Part shown: piece after piece, positions 22,195 to 33,239 of the stretch
Layout of the letters: each line of letters begins with the position of its first letter
Position numbering within the stretch: the stretch's first letter is position 1
NCBI GenBank assembly: GCA_037957365.1
Contig: JARHVA010000398.1
Span: 995,001-1,059,000, forward strand
Reading direction: 5' to 3'
Source: Torreya grandis
Taxonomy: Eukaryota > Streptophyta > Pinopsida > Cupressales > Taxaceae
DNA length: 64,000 bases
The notes under the pieces: generated by a model
Seen by the model: only the letters and a program-made list of their open reading frames with translations
Databases searched by the model: none
What the model was told of the DNA's origin: nothing
Position numbers and translations under genes: made by a program

Positions 22195-23520
22195 ACTATC
22201 TACCTCAACAAGGTTGAACACATGTTATACACTTCATCAAAATTCATTTATGAATGCATATATAGATTCTGCTCAAAAAGATACACACTTTAAAAAAAAA
22301 TGAAACCTAGTTTCTAGTCCGCATGCAAAACTTATGGCCTCTACAAGTTGCAAGTACTTTTACACAGGCAAAGAGCGGTTACGCAATTGTCAGTGGCAAT
22401 CACATAATCTCCGGTTTATGCAGGTGGCAATTTTGTAACCGTCGGTCCCTTAAGCAACGGCTTAGAAACCACCTTCATGGTTTTGCATTGTTACTCCTAA
22501 CAAAACCACTATCTAATTCAACAGGGTGGAACACAAGCTATACCTCATCAAAATTGTAATGAAATTACTTAGATGATTCACAACAATAGAATTATATATC
22601 GTAGAATTAAGAGCAGAATAAACAGATCCACAACAACAATTGTTGAAAAAGCAAAATACTTGAATATTATGACTGACCCACTTCGAGGGGTCAACCTCCA
22701 CAACAATGCAATAAGAACAGAATTCACAATATGATGATAAAAAACTAACCACTACCTCCTATATATACTCTACTTGGACAAGGTTATTCCCTAGGCCAAC
22801 CATACTAAGAACATAGAGAAAGGCAACAAGATAATATGAAGGTGTGTAGCCACAAGTCAGCCACATATATCCCTAGATGCACTATAGGTTAAGAGTGTAG
22901 CAAAAATTCAATTATGATTGCATATATATGGATTCCTATCAAAAAAATACACACCAAAAAACAGCACCTGATTTTGAAGACATATGCAAAATTTAAGGCC
23001 TATGCAAGTTGCAAGACATTTTGCACAGGTAAGGGGCATTTACGCAATTGTTAGTGGCAGTTATGTAACCACCAATTTATGCAAGTGGCTGTTTCATAAC
23101 AGCCGATCCCTTAAGCGGCAATTTTAGAACTGTCCCTGTGGTTTCGCATTGTGACTTCTGACAAAAAACAGTCTACTTCAACAAGGTGGAACACAAGCTA
23201 TACTTCATCAAAAGTCAATTTTGATTGCATATATGGATTCCTCTCTAAAAATTATACACTTTTAAAATAATTGGCACCTGATTTTGTGGTTGTACGCAAA
23301 ATTATGGCCTCTGCAAGTTGCAGGACTTTTTGCACAATTAAATTGCAGCTACGCAATGTCATTAGCAATTACGTAACCACCGATTTATGCAAGTGATAGT
23401 TTCCTAACCACTAGTCTCTTAAGTAACAGTTTTGCAACCCCCAAGGCAGTTTAGTAACTGCTCATTCCCTAAGCCGTGGTTTTGCCTTGTTTTAACTGGC
23501 GGTTTCGCACAAAGAAACTG
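22195..23520. repeat. Three tandem copies of a repeat of about 310 bp
   Basis: The landmark GGTKGAACACA occurs at about 22212, 22525 and 23186. After removing the inserted solo LTR the spacing is about 310-315. Each unit carries GCATATATRGATTC, GGCCTMTRCAAGTTGCA and a TTACGCAAT...TAACC block. Copy 2 is split by the solo LTR at 22555-22902. Confidence 0.8.
22555..22902. mobile_element. Solo LTR of a Ty3/Gypsy family, with perfect 5-bp target duplication
   Basis: The 348-bp segment starts TGTAATGAAATTACTTAG and ends TTAAGAGTGTAGCA. It is flanked on both sides by AAAAT (22550-22554 and 22903-22907). It aligns over its full length with the LTRs at 50857-51205 and 56072-62111, which belong to a minus-strand Gypsy element. 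The missing interior and the intact duplication indicate insertion followed by LTR-LTR recombination. Confidence 0.9.
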
Positions 23521-24085
23521 AATAGTTAGAGTAACAATAGAAAGTGATTGATCTTCTCATTATGGGTATTTGGGATCCCTTGGTCTTCAAAGGGACATCA
23601 CCAGTAATGCATAAGGGTTGTGGGTTGAGGAGTTGAAATCAATCAATCAATGGATTGAAGGAGTGTTGAAGTGAATTGGTGAATGTTTGAGCGGACAACA
23701 ATGAGTAGTCATTTGTTCATAGTTGATACTACTTTGTGCTCCTTGTAATTCTTTCCATAGCAACATCAATAAGATGGGAGACAATAGAGAATGTGAGATG
23801 TATGTTCCTTGAGTTTTTTGTAGCCCCATTACCCATTGGAAACGAGATGAAGATGTGCAGTTTCCACTTCCAATTGATTTTTCCCGCACTGGGGTTTCCA
23901 AGGTAAAAATTCCTTCGTGTAATATGGTTTGTTTCATTTATTTCTTGTTGTTTATGGTTATGCAACTAATGTACTCAATCTAATGCACATTCTACTACTC
24001 TAAGACACTTCATAACCAATACTATTTGAGTAAATTCAAGTAGTTGCAACATGGGTAGAATAAAATATACATTTAATTTCCAACA

Positions 24086-25900
24086 AAGCAATTTGTAGAC
24101 GAAATTACAGATAACTCAATGATCCATAAAGAAAATGAATGGGTTGGACAGTAGGTAGTGGCAAAATGTTTGTACTAAATACACCATACCCACCACATCC
24201 CTTTACTTTGTGTAATTTTTCTCTACTCTTGTGAGTAATCCGTTGGCAAAGAAATGTATGGCCTAGTTTATGCAACCTTCTTGTGCAAATGTACATCCAA
24301 TAGCACAGCTTGATGCATCTACACGTATGTGAATTCTTTCTCCCAATTTGGAAAAACCAAGATTGGTGCACAAATCAACATGATCTTTAGTTTGTCAAAC
24401 ACTTCTTGCTATCTATTTCCCCCATGCAAATGGTACCTCCTTGCGTAGCAAATAGTCTAAAAGATGTGATAGTTGGGCAAAGTTCTTAATAAATCTTCTT
24501 TAATAGCCTATATGTCCTAGAAAAGAATGATGTTGTCCTACATACTTTGATGATAGCATTGCACTAATTACTTTTATTTTGTCTAACTTTGTTTTCAATC
24601 TAGCTTTGCATGCTATGTGACCCAACAATTTTTCACAAGGCACCAGCAATTCAGATTTCTTGGAATTTAAGGATAACCTCGCATGCTAGCATAGCCTCAT
24701 ACAATGCGATGGTGTTCAAAGATCATCACCTCACATCATGAATGCACCAATTATCCAAAAATGTTTTTATATCTTTCATTGGGAATTCTCATTATATATA
24801 ACCAATTGTTTTCTAAAATGTTGTTGGTGCATTGCATAATAGCCCAAATGGCATTTTGTGGTGTGCATATGCTCCAAATTCAAGGATATTTGTTGTTTTC
24901 AACAAATCTTCTTCTGCTATGTTAAGATCTTATTATATCCGGAAAAGCCATCCAAAAGCAAATATAATTCACTTCCCACTTCTTCTTCTACCGGTGTCAA
25001 TAATGGGATGGGGAATGGTTCCTTCTTTGTTACCACATTTAAACATTGGATATCTACGCATCCTAATTTGTCCTTCTGGGGGGCTATTTCTACCAGAAAC
25101 ACCCATTCACTTGCTTCTACTTTGAAAATTATACTTGCTTCCAACATTTGGTCAATTTCTTTATATACTTGAGTTATGTAGAAAGGGTTTATTCTATAAG
25201 GTCTAATTTTGAATCGAATTGCTCCAATAATTAACCATGTCTTATGGACACATAATTTTGGTCGCAGCCCTCTTAAATCCCTACATGTCTTTCGAATAAT
25301 TCTTTATGTTTTGTGAAGATCTTGATTGTTGCTACTGCTAATTTCTCCGGTATATCTGCACCTGTTGTGAGCATATATGGTTTTTCCTCCATGCCTATAT
25401 TTCCTTCCCTAGTGATTGGTCTTCCATGAGTAATTATGTTGATCCGCAAATTAGTATGCAGTTTTCATATCCACGTCTCTTTCCCCGTTTTATATTCTGA
25501 TATGGTCAATAATCTTGCATATTTCTATTTCCATTACATATGCAAATTGACGCATCTCTTAACCACTCATTTGCCAGCAAAATGGTCCTCTATCCAAATA
25601 TAAATTTTGTCATGACTGTATCCATTTTTAACTTACTACCCAGATATCATATCCTTGTGCCAATCATATATGGCTTTTACTTATCTCATCCATGGATGAC
25701 CCAAAATTGAAACGTATTGTTTCAATAATCTTCCATTTCAAGACCACAAATTCAACATTCATTACCTTTCCTGCTATTATTAGGCAATACTCATTCCACC
25801 ACAATTCAGATCTGATTCACCACTCTTAAGCAGAAATCGGGTAATAACAACATTGGAGCTACTAACTGCCTCCGTTCCTGTTCAAGGAGAATCTTTACCC
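24086..25900 (-). pseudogene. Ty3/Gypsy pol remnant: protease region, reverse transcriptase, RNase H
   Basis: In minus sense: a weak protease-like region from about 25850 to 25600; RT from 25147 to 24917 with ASEWVFLVEIAPQKDK, NVVTKKEPFPIPLL and LYLLLDGFSGYNKI; then KMPFGLLCNAPTTF near 24860; connection residues near 24620-24420 (KLLGHIACKARLKTK, then a shifted FLGHI..RRFIKNFAQ); and RNase H from 24340 to 24090 with IRVDASSCAIGCTFAQEG, NGLLTRVEKNYTK and HYLLSNPFIFFMDH. The dipeptide blocks match plant Gypsy elements of the Tat/Athila side. Many stops and frameshifts are present. It joins the integrase part at 20680-22122 across an inserted LTR-like segment. Confidence 0.8.
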
Positions 25901-25959
25901 CTAATCCCCCAGTCCCAATGGTTGTCAGACCAACAATTCAAACCCTGGATTGGGTGTGA

Positions 25960-26838
25960 TGGGTGAACGTAGGAAAGCGCTGATGATTGGTGTATGAATG
26001 TCTAGCAGCACCTTGACCAAGCCCTAAGTTCTAACCAATCTAGCCAAGTGAACAGTCCTTGAGCAGCGAGGAAGAGTGGTGATGGAGGAAGACACTAAGC
26101 TGCCAATTTAGCTCTGACACAAAAAGAGAGATGACCTTAGGCTGCCCTAATATCTTCTTAAGATGAGTAAAATCACAGGACCTGAATGACAGAAAAAGAG
26201 TGCTGGAGAATAAGCATAAAAGTGGGATCCTAACAGCGATCGTAGCAGCACTGCTGGTATGTTGTATGGATTGAATAGACTGTAGCATTGGCTATAGGTG
26301 ATCGTGAACAAGAGTGCTTTGTCAAATTGCTTTGAATTAAATAATGTCAAGATATGGACAAGATTAAGGTTAAGGATTATTTATAGGCAGGCCTAAAAAC
26401 CAAGTGGGAGGGTAATGACGTCACACCTAGTCCAAAGAAAGCCCAAATATCTGAAAAGTGCTTGCAACTGTTCTCAAAGATGTGCAGAGTGACAATATCA
26501 TACACTGTGAATGCTCCAAAATCACCCGGTGGCACTGCAAATGGGTCTTGGGAGGTCTAAAAGGGGGTCCAATGATTTCATAGGGTCCAACAAGGTTAGG
26601 AAGACTTGCTAGCATGTCGTAAAACGAGTTAATAAACTTGAGCGTACCTAGCAGGGTGGTCAAGAAGCATGACAGCCCAAAGAAAAGGGGGATGCTGCTA
26701 CTAGGACCATCGGGGTAGACTCTAAGAAGAAGTGGCACTTGTGACAAAGTTGCTATATATGTATTATTGCCATCAAAGGATTACAAAGCCCCTAAGGGTA
26801 AATATGGAGCCATTTTTTGTTATCAAATTTTAGGCACA
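25960..26838 (-). repeat. LTR-like segment with TATA box, possible 5' LTR of the Gypsy element
   Basis: In minus sense it starts near 26830 with TGATAACAAAAAATGG. It has a good TATA box TATAAATAA at 26385-26377 and precedes the protease and RT remnant. A possible degenerate Met-type primer site (TGGTCTGACAACCATTGG) is near 25935. No second copy is in the window to confirm LTR status, and gag is absent between it and pol. The open frame 26427-26747 is probably a shadow. Confidence 0.4.
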
Positions 26839-27039
26839 TACATTACTAAAATTTATGCTGAGCTTTCAGCTAAAACAACACAATAGTAATTTCTATAAAA
26901 TGCATCAATCCAGACATTTAAAACTCTTGTGGATGTATTTCTTTAAATGTTTAAAAAATAAAAGTAAACTGAAAATTCATAAAGTTTTAAGCAATATTAA
27001 TGGCCAGAGGAAGAATGAAATAGATGTATCAAGGATAAG
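26839..27039. other. Unassigned intron sequence
   Basis: AT-rich; nothing recognised. Confidence 0.4.
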
Positions 27040-28535
27040 TTAAATTTTCAACCGGAAATTCAAACTGCCAGAATAAGAACTAGTAAAAGGAAAATGTTGG
27101 AAGATCCAGGATCTTAAAGGATAGACTTCTGCTTATATTTATCAAAAAATTAGCAAACTTCGAAGAGCTCTGAGGACAGGTTTTCATTTCCGTAAGATTT
27201 ATAACTTGTAAATCTTTAGAGATACTCAAGGTTACAGAAAAAATATTTAAATTCTACTTAGTCATAAACTCGCAAAGAAACAAAACCTTACAGAATATAA
27301 AAATTACTTTAGTCAGATGCTAAATAGTTCCAATGTGTACTGTGGGGTGTTTGATTAGAAGTTAACCTCTCCAACCTCAAATTCAAAGCTAAAGAAACCC
27401 TCGGAGGATATAGATTTCAGCCTATATTTAGAAAAATTGGAAGACATACAAACTTTAGTTTCAACTTTTTTCAGGTTTAAGACTTGCAAGTCTTTAGAGA
27501 GACAAGAAGTTGCAAATAAAATAAATGATTTAAATTTCATTGGAATGGAGATTTACAGAATGTACCAATTACTTTAGTATCTGGCTAAATAGTTTCAATT
27601 TAGCATTACGTTACAAAATCAAACCTCTCCTAGTTAGAAATATTTAAAGACATGAAATTTTTTAGCAAATTCAAAGAATCTCAGAGCGTTCTTCAAGATT
27701 TATGACTTGCTCCACCTCAAAGTTACAGAAAATCTATTTATATTCAACAAATTCTCAGCTTACAAAGGAAATTAGCCACGGAAAATGAACAGATTACATT
27801 GGACTCTGGCTAACTAGATCAGATTGCATTGGCCAGAAGTTCAAGCCTCTCCTACTTGAAAACAATTACAGGCATACATAACTTTAGTAAATTCATCGAT
27901 CTCAGGAAGTAGATTCCGAGCTTTTTTGCAAATCTTTAACAACATTTAAAGTTACAGAATATGCATTTCAATTCTAATAAGTATTAACTTGCAAAGGAAC
28001 AGAGCCTTATACATATTAACTCAGCCTTTAGCTAAATAGTTTAGATTTCTATCGTGCAGCATAACGTCAGAAGTTCAAACCTCTCCTACTTAAAGACTTA
28101 AAAGTTTCGGCAAATTCGAAGACCTCAGGGATTAGATACCGAGCTTTGACGCGGATATATGACTTGCAAATCTTCAACAATGCTCCAAGTTACAGTAAAT
28201 GCATTCGAATTCAACAAAATATCAACGGGCAAAGAAAGGCGCAGAGCCTTACAGAATAAACATATTACTTCAGTCTATAGTTAAATAGTTTAAATTTCCA
28301 GTGTCGGGCGTCAGGTCACAAATTCGAAATTCTCCTATTGCAAAGGTTTAGCGAACTTGAAGATCTCTAGAAATAGATTCCGAGAAAAATTATAAAAAAT
28401 TCAAAGGTGCGGTAAATGCAATCGAATTGTCGCAAAGGGACAGAGCCTTACAGAATGCACACGTTACTTCAGCCTCTAGTCAAATAGTTTAAGCTTGCAA
28501 GAGGTCAGAAGTTCGAACCTCTCCGACCGCAAAAA
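27040..28535. repeat. Degenerate tandem array (six to seven units of 190-260 bp) at the 5' end of AMPD intron 1
   Basis: The landmark RGAAGTTCRAACCTCTCC recurs at about 27353, 27613, 27832, 28069, 28316 and 28508. In each unit it is preceded by TTACAGAATR, ATTACTTYAG and CTAAATAGTTT, and followed by GCAAATTCGAAGA, CTCAGG, GATTCCGAGC, ATTTATGACTTGCAAATCTT and AAGTTACAG. A weaker unit is near 27068. Units have drifted in length and sequence; those nearest the exon are more GC-rich. The array ends about 190 bases from the exon 1 splice donor. On the minus strand the landmark reads GGTTYGAACTTC, similar to a polymerase III B box, but I see no matching A box. Confidence 0.8.
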
Positions 28536-28723
28536 CCAAACCCCGCATACAAAACTCGGAATCATCGGACCATTTTTCTCATTTACCAAAACAATTAACT
28601 AAACTTTTGACATATTCCAAATCAATAGAAAAATAAATAATAAACAAATGAATACAATTCCAAGAACTTCGATCTTTTTTTTATAAAGATTCAACAAATT
28701 AATGAAGAGCTTAAAAGACATAC

Positions 28724-29156
28724 CGTCACGCCGCGTCTGAAGGCGGGGAAGCCCCGAGGGAATCACGGTCAAGTTCCCGAACGAACCCCGCTTATACTCC
28801 GCGTCTCCAGCCTGCTCGCTAATACTACAATTATTACAACTAAACTTCTTCTCATTGTGGCCATAATATTCCAACCCTTCCGCAGCAGCAATAGCGAAGT
28901 TAGGCATTGAGCTGGAGGTCCTATTGGAACTACCTCTCCGGTTAGGATTATGGCGCTTTCGCCTCACAGTCTGCGCCGCCGCTTCATCATCTTCTTCTTC
29001 GTCATCTTCCCATTTTTCTCCTTCGTTCCGCCGCTGAATTTCCAGCAGCTGATCTAGCGCCCGCTTGTGCATGTAATAAGCGGACGCCGCCACCACGGTG
29101 GCGCCCACCAGGGCCGCCATGACCAAATGCAGAGCCCCCGAGCTCGAGTAATCCAT
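28724..29156 (-). CDS. AMPD: AMP deaminase, exon 1 (membrane anchor and regulatory N-terminus)
   Basis: This exon encodes the first 144 residues plus one base. Residues about 8-28 (ALHLVMAALVGATVVAASAY) form a hydrophobic helix followed by YMHKRALDQLLE. It matches the N-terminal membrane anchor of plant AMP deaminase, where the family reads LALAALFGAS and FFMHFKALNLVLE. An acidic run (WEDDEEEDDEAA), a basic run (VRRKRHNPNRR) and the conserved IPSGLPRLQT (family IPPGLPRLHT) follow. The start is ATG at 29156; the reading frame could extend back only through TTG, and no upstream ATG is in frame before a stop. The donor is GACG|GTATGT. GC content is clearly higher than in the surrounding intron. 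The frame beyond 28724 (to 28599) is intronic read-through. Homology is to known plant enzymes from memory; identity is secure, activity unproven here. Confidence 0.9.
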
Positions 29157-29440
29157 CAAAACCCCCGCAAATTTTCAGCAAACGGATATTTCTCGTTTTT
29201 CTTCTTCGTCTCGTTGCCTTCTGCAATTTATACGAGCACAGCCAAACCTCCAACAGTTAAATAGCCCATGCGAATAGGAATTTTGTGGGTGAATAATCTT
29301 GCGTATGGTTGAAAAAAGCGGCGGTGATATAGTTTGGGCACAGGATTCGATGCTATGCAGCACTGTGAGGGAGCCCCCGCACATTCGTCCACTGATACGC
29401 TCTAAATAAAGCTTTTTACCGCTATCACGTGATCTCAATT
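29157..29440 (-). promoter_or_regulatory. AMPD: AMPD 5' leader and core promoter region
   Basis: In minus sense a TATA box TATAAAT lies at 29232-29226, about 70 bases before the ATG, which would give a leader of roughly 40 bases. A second TATA-like TTTATTTA is at 29410-29403, with a palindromic G-box CACGTG at 29431-29426 just upstream. If transcription starts from the distal site, the leader would contain an out-of-frame ATG at about 29385 opening a long upstream frame that ends shortly before the AMPD start. Which site is used cannot be decided from sequence. G-boxes bind bZIP and bHLH factors; function is inferred. Confidence 0.45.
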
Positions 29441-29534
29441 TCCATTAAAAGCAATTGTGGTCGGGTCTTCCCATTTAGCGAGTGTCGGTTTAAGGGTTGA
29501 TATGTGGATCATTTTTCGATTTTCTTTTATTATC

Positions 29535-29700
29535 TTGCTATATTAAACGCGCTGACGTGGCGATTTGAAATGACCCTGGCGGGACCCTTGAATGTATATT
29601 TTAATTATTATTTTTATTTTATTTTTTTTGCTCGGAGTAAAATTAGAATATTTTGTTATGCGGGACACGCGGCAGTGTTGGATTTTGCAAGGTGTTTAGA
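29535..29700. repeat. Copy of a dispersed repeat with a TGACGTGGC core, upstream of AMPD
   Basis: CGCTGACGTGGC at 29550-29561 and GGAGTAAAATTAGAATATT near 29635, then GCGGGACACGCGGCAGTG, follow the same order as the units at 34990-35790 (CGCTGACGTGGCAC, GGAGTAAAATTAGAATATT, GTTGGACACRYTGACRTG). Confidence 0.6.
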
Positions 29701-29759
29701 CGTTTCTAGTCCTTTTCGACGACAAAATACAGCCACTTTCTACATATGACCCTCGGGTC

Positions 29760-31490
29760 AAAATAAGTTGGATGTTGTTATTAACTTTTAAATTTAATCA
29801 TAATTACTTTTAAATTATTAAAAATATATATTATACATTAATAAGATATTATTGAAATAAAAATATATTTTTTAATAATATAGAAATCTTTTTTTAGTTT
29901 TGATTTATAGGTACAAATTTATAAATTTTATTTTTCAAATTATTATATTAGTTAAAACTAATTTTTTATAATATTTTTGTCTCCTTCAAAGGTAGAAATG
30001 TTCATTAATTATATGGTTATTATAAAAAATAAGATATTTTAATATATTTATTTCTTTACACGTTTTTATTTCTATTAACTTTATCTCTTTCTTTTAAATT
30101 CAAATTGATTGTTTTCATACCCTTTTTAAATTCAAATTAATTGCTTGCAATAGTATTTTCATACCTTTTTTTATGGTGTGTAGTGTTTTTCAATTATAAT
30201 AAGAACAATATATAACATCAATTATTATATAACCAACCATATGGTAAGGTAAGGCCAAATAAAAAGTAAATTGTAAGTTAATAATGATATTTATGTATAT
30301 GAGAAGACCTCATGCTCCTTAATGTGAGAATGTTTAGAGAAATCTAAAGTAATAACAATGATAATAATCATATACTAATATAGTGTATTAATCATAAATT
30401 TTGAAGTTATAAATATGTAGTGTCAACGTAAATAAGAAATATATGTGGGTACAATTCTCTCACAAGCAAATATGTATCGTGTACACTATTTATAGTCAAG
30501 TGAATAATGTGTGTGACAATCAAGCAATGTCAAGACGTAAACAGTGCCAAGGACATGAAAGCATCAATTGATATAATAATACAAGGCATGGAAGTAATAT
30601 GGCTTGCAAATGTAATACATTATAATCAATACAATGAGTAGGATGAAACTATAGGTGTCATACCCCCACAAGAAAATTGTGTTAAATTTCATGCTCAAAG
30701 AAAGTTGTAATTCATTAATGAGAAACTTGTGAGAGTACAATATCCCCAAAGGCAAAATCGTATATAAATGTAATTGATGAGATCAATTTTAGGTATGATG
30801 CCCCCATAATAAAACATATATGATCATGCATGAAGCCATATTTTTTATATTTTGTTTATATATGTAGAAGAAAATACAAACTAACATAGGGTTGTATAGG
30901 AAAGAAAAGGAACAAGGCTCGTAGACTAGAAGAAATGAGATGAGGAGGATTCTAAGCACCTAGTACTTCCCTTACAACTCAATGCATGTTATAATAAAAT
31001 ATCATGTTAAGTATGTTATTATCATCATGAAGACTAGTGTAAGTGCTAAGAATAGGTTCAACAATCAAATAGTCAAGGGTAATAAAACATCACAAGCAAC
31101 ATGAAACAATTGGCTAAAGGAATGGTAATGCAAATAGAAGAGAAGTGCCATGTGAAGTTTAAAAAATAGAAGAATACAATCAACCTCAACAAAGAGGCCT
31201 AAATAATTGTCATAGATTTAAGAATGGTGATGATAACACGTAAATATCATGTGAATAAATCCATGTACACAATTAAAATATGTATAATTTATGTGAATAA
31301 TCAATAAGAATAGGATGTGTGTAAAGGTAGGTCTACAAAGAAAATACAATTGCTTAAATGATGTTACTATATAACTATTGAAAAAGTATGCAATGTTCCC
31401 TCCATAGGAAAATTTTAAACGTAATCATAATTATATCTAGTCAGATTATCCCACCTCCTACCTAAATCATGGTATATTGTAAAAAGTAAG
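29760..31490. other. AT-rich intergenic sequence without recognised features
   Basis: The sequence is strongly AT-rich with short accidental frames only. I see no gene, LTR or tRNA. Confidence 0.5.
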
Positions 31491-31640
31491 TATGAAAACA
31501 TGGATGTGTAAACTCTGTAGTGTATGTAGATAGGTATCATGTATATCATATGACCAAGATATATATATCTATTTTGGTCATATGATATACATGATACCTA
31601 TCTACATACACTACAGAGTTTACACATCCATGTTTTCATA
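31491..31640. repeat. Perfect 67-bp inverted repeat (hairpin-forming)
   Basis: The left arm 31491-31557 and right arm 31574-31640 are exact reverse complements by base-by-base reading, with a 16-base AT-rich spacer. The outer ends are TATGAAAACATGGATG and CATCCATGTTTTCATA. The right arm runs straight into a TA/CA microsatellite. The arms match no small-RNA precursor I know. Confidence 0.95.
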
Positions 31641-32045
<405 letters not shown>

Positions 32046-32903
32046 TCTTTTATTAATGATTTTGTTTTTGTCATTTTTTACAAAATAAGTATTAGGAGGA
32101 AAAAAAATGTAAGAAACAACGTATAGAAGAAGAAAAATTATGTACAAGATTATGGTACAATAAAGATGTTAAAAGATGTATGTGTTGAAGCTTACACTAT
32201 CCATTGTTTAGTATTAACATTTATTTTGGGGATAGTTAGTATCCCCCTAATATGCCTTATCGTAGAATAAGTGATTGTCTTCATCAATTTTTTTGTCATA
32301 TTAGAATTGATCATTGATTTTAAAATTTGTTAAATTTGAAATATTTTTAGGAGATTGATTTTCTTTATTAAATGCATTTTTGTAAAGAGGTTTGACCAAG
32401 CTCGATATTGTTTTGATGAATTAGTTTTTGAAGTTCTTGAAATTTATCTCTTAAAGTAATGCATCTATATATTGAATGCCTTCTTGTTATGTGAGACAAA
32501 CAAAAGTATATATATTTGTGAGATGTTGACTTATAATTTGAAAATGTGTTTTTCATGGGTAGTAACTTGTTCATGTTTTTGTTCAATAAGTATTTGAATA
32601 TGTTATATTAATTTTTGAAGAACTCCAATGTTTGTTTTGAGATAAGCTTCATGATTAATGTTGTGCCCTTTTGGATCTAAGCAATGGATGTATTTGGTTT
32701 AGGCTTGTGCTATTTTTTTGAAGGTATATAAATAGGCTTATTATCAAAATGACTAATGATTGCAAGATTTTTTTAGAATGAAAATATTGTGCAATAAATA
32801 AATTTAAAAGATTCACAAGTGTGATAAAGAAAATTTTCTTTGAGTGGAAAGGCAAGGCGCCTACAAAAGATGTATTGCATCTATATATCTATTGGTTGAT
32901 AAA
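32046..32903. other. Unassigned intergenic sequence
   Basis: AT-rich; nothing recognised. Confidence 0.4.
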
Positions 32904-33236
32904 TTAATTAATGCATACAAGAATTGAATCACAATATGGAACTAGTAACAAATTTAGATTTGGGCCTTGGTGAAGAAAGAGAAGATGCTCATATCTGACC
33001 CATGGTCCTTTGTTGGGAATGTAGTGGGCTAAATAGGTTTCCTCCAACTCAAGATAGGTATGTAAAGAACCATAAGGAAGATGATGGAACCAATGTAAGG
33101 CTTGACCTGTTAGGCTTTTAGGGAATGCTTTAAACAAGATTCTATTATTAATTTTACATTCCCCAATATAAGCCATGAAGTTTCTAACATGGAGGTAAGG
33201 ATATCCACTCCCATCAAATAGTGAGAGTGTAGGCAT
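32904..33236 (-). pseudogene. Ty3/Gypsy gag fragment
   Basis: The 110-residue frame has FDGSGYPYLHVRNFMAYIGE, then LFKAFPKSLTGQALHWFHHL, then HYIPNKGPW. This is the core of the plant retrotransposon gag domain (family pattern: YDGxxDPxxHLxxF, then CKxFPxSLxGxAxxWFxxLP, then FxxHY). The expected continuation is lost after HQGPN. Neither pol nor LTRs are seen nearby, so it is an isolated fragment. Confidence 0.8.
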
Positions 33237-33239
33237 TAT

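Larger units (their letters stand above)
22125..24085 (+). repeat. Long Copia-type LTR-like segment, probably a solo LTR
   Basis: It begins TGTTAGGATC and ends TTTCCAACA, typical Copia LTR termini, and splits a Gypsy RNase H reading. Its 3' part has the Copia R-U5 motif: TTTTTCCCGCACTGGGG near 23878, comparable to TTTTTCCCACTTTGGG in the LTR at 1498-2476. Without the nested 348-bp solo LTR and its duplication it is about 1.6 kb. The flanking pentamers (GGACA, AAGCA) match only partly, so boundaries may be off by a few bases. The U3-like part contains a three-copy tandem repeat. Confidence 0.55.
8108..28723 (-). other. AMPD: AMPD intron 1, about 20.6 kb
   Basis: The donor CGTGACG|GTATGT at 28723 and the acceptor TTATCTTAG| at 8108 delimit it. 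The splice sites fit the plant consensus and the coding phases match (1-2 split). It is filled with retroelements, tandem repeats and a plastid DNA fragment, listed separately. Introns of this size are common in conifer genes and rare in angiosperms. Confidence 0.85.

Noticed and set aside
28599..28723. Continuation of the AMPD exon 1 frame to a stop at 28599
   Set aside because: The sequence past 28724 is AT-rich, the peptide is not AMPD-like, and a consensus GTATGT donor precedes it.
29175..29438. A separate 87-codon gene upstream of AMPD
   Set aside because: It overlaps the AMPD leader and promoter on the same strand and has no recognisable product; at most an upstream frame.
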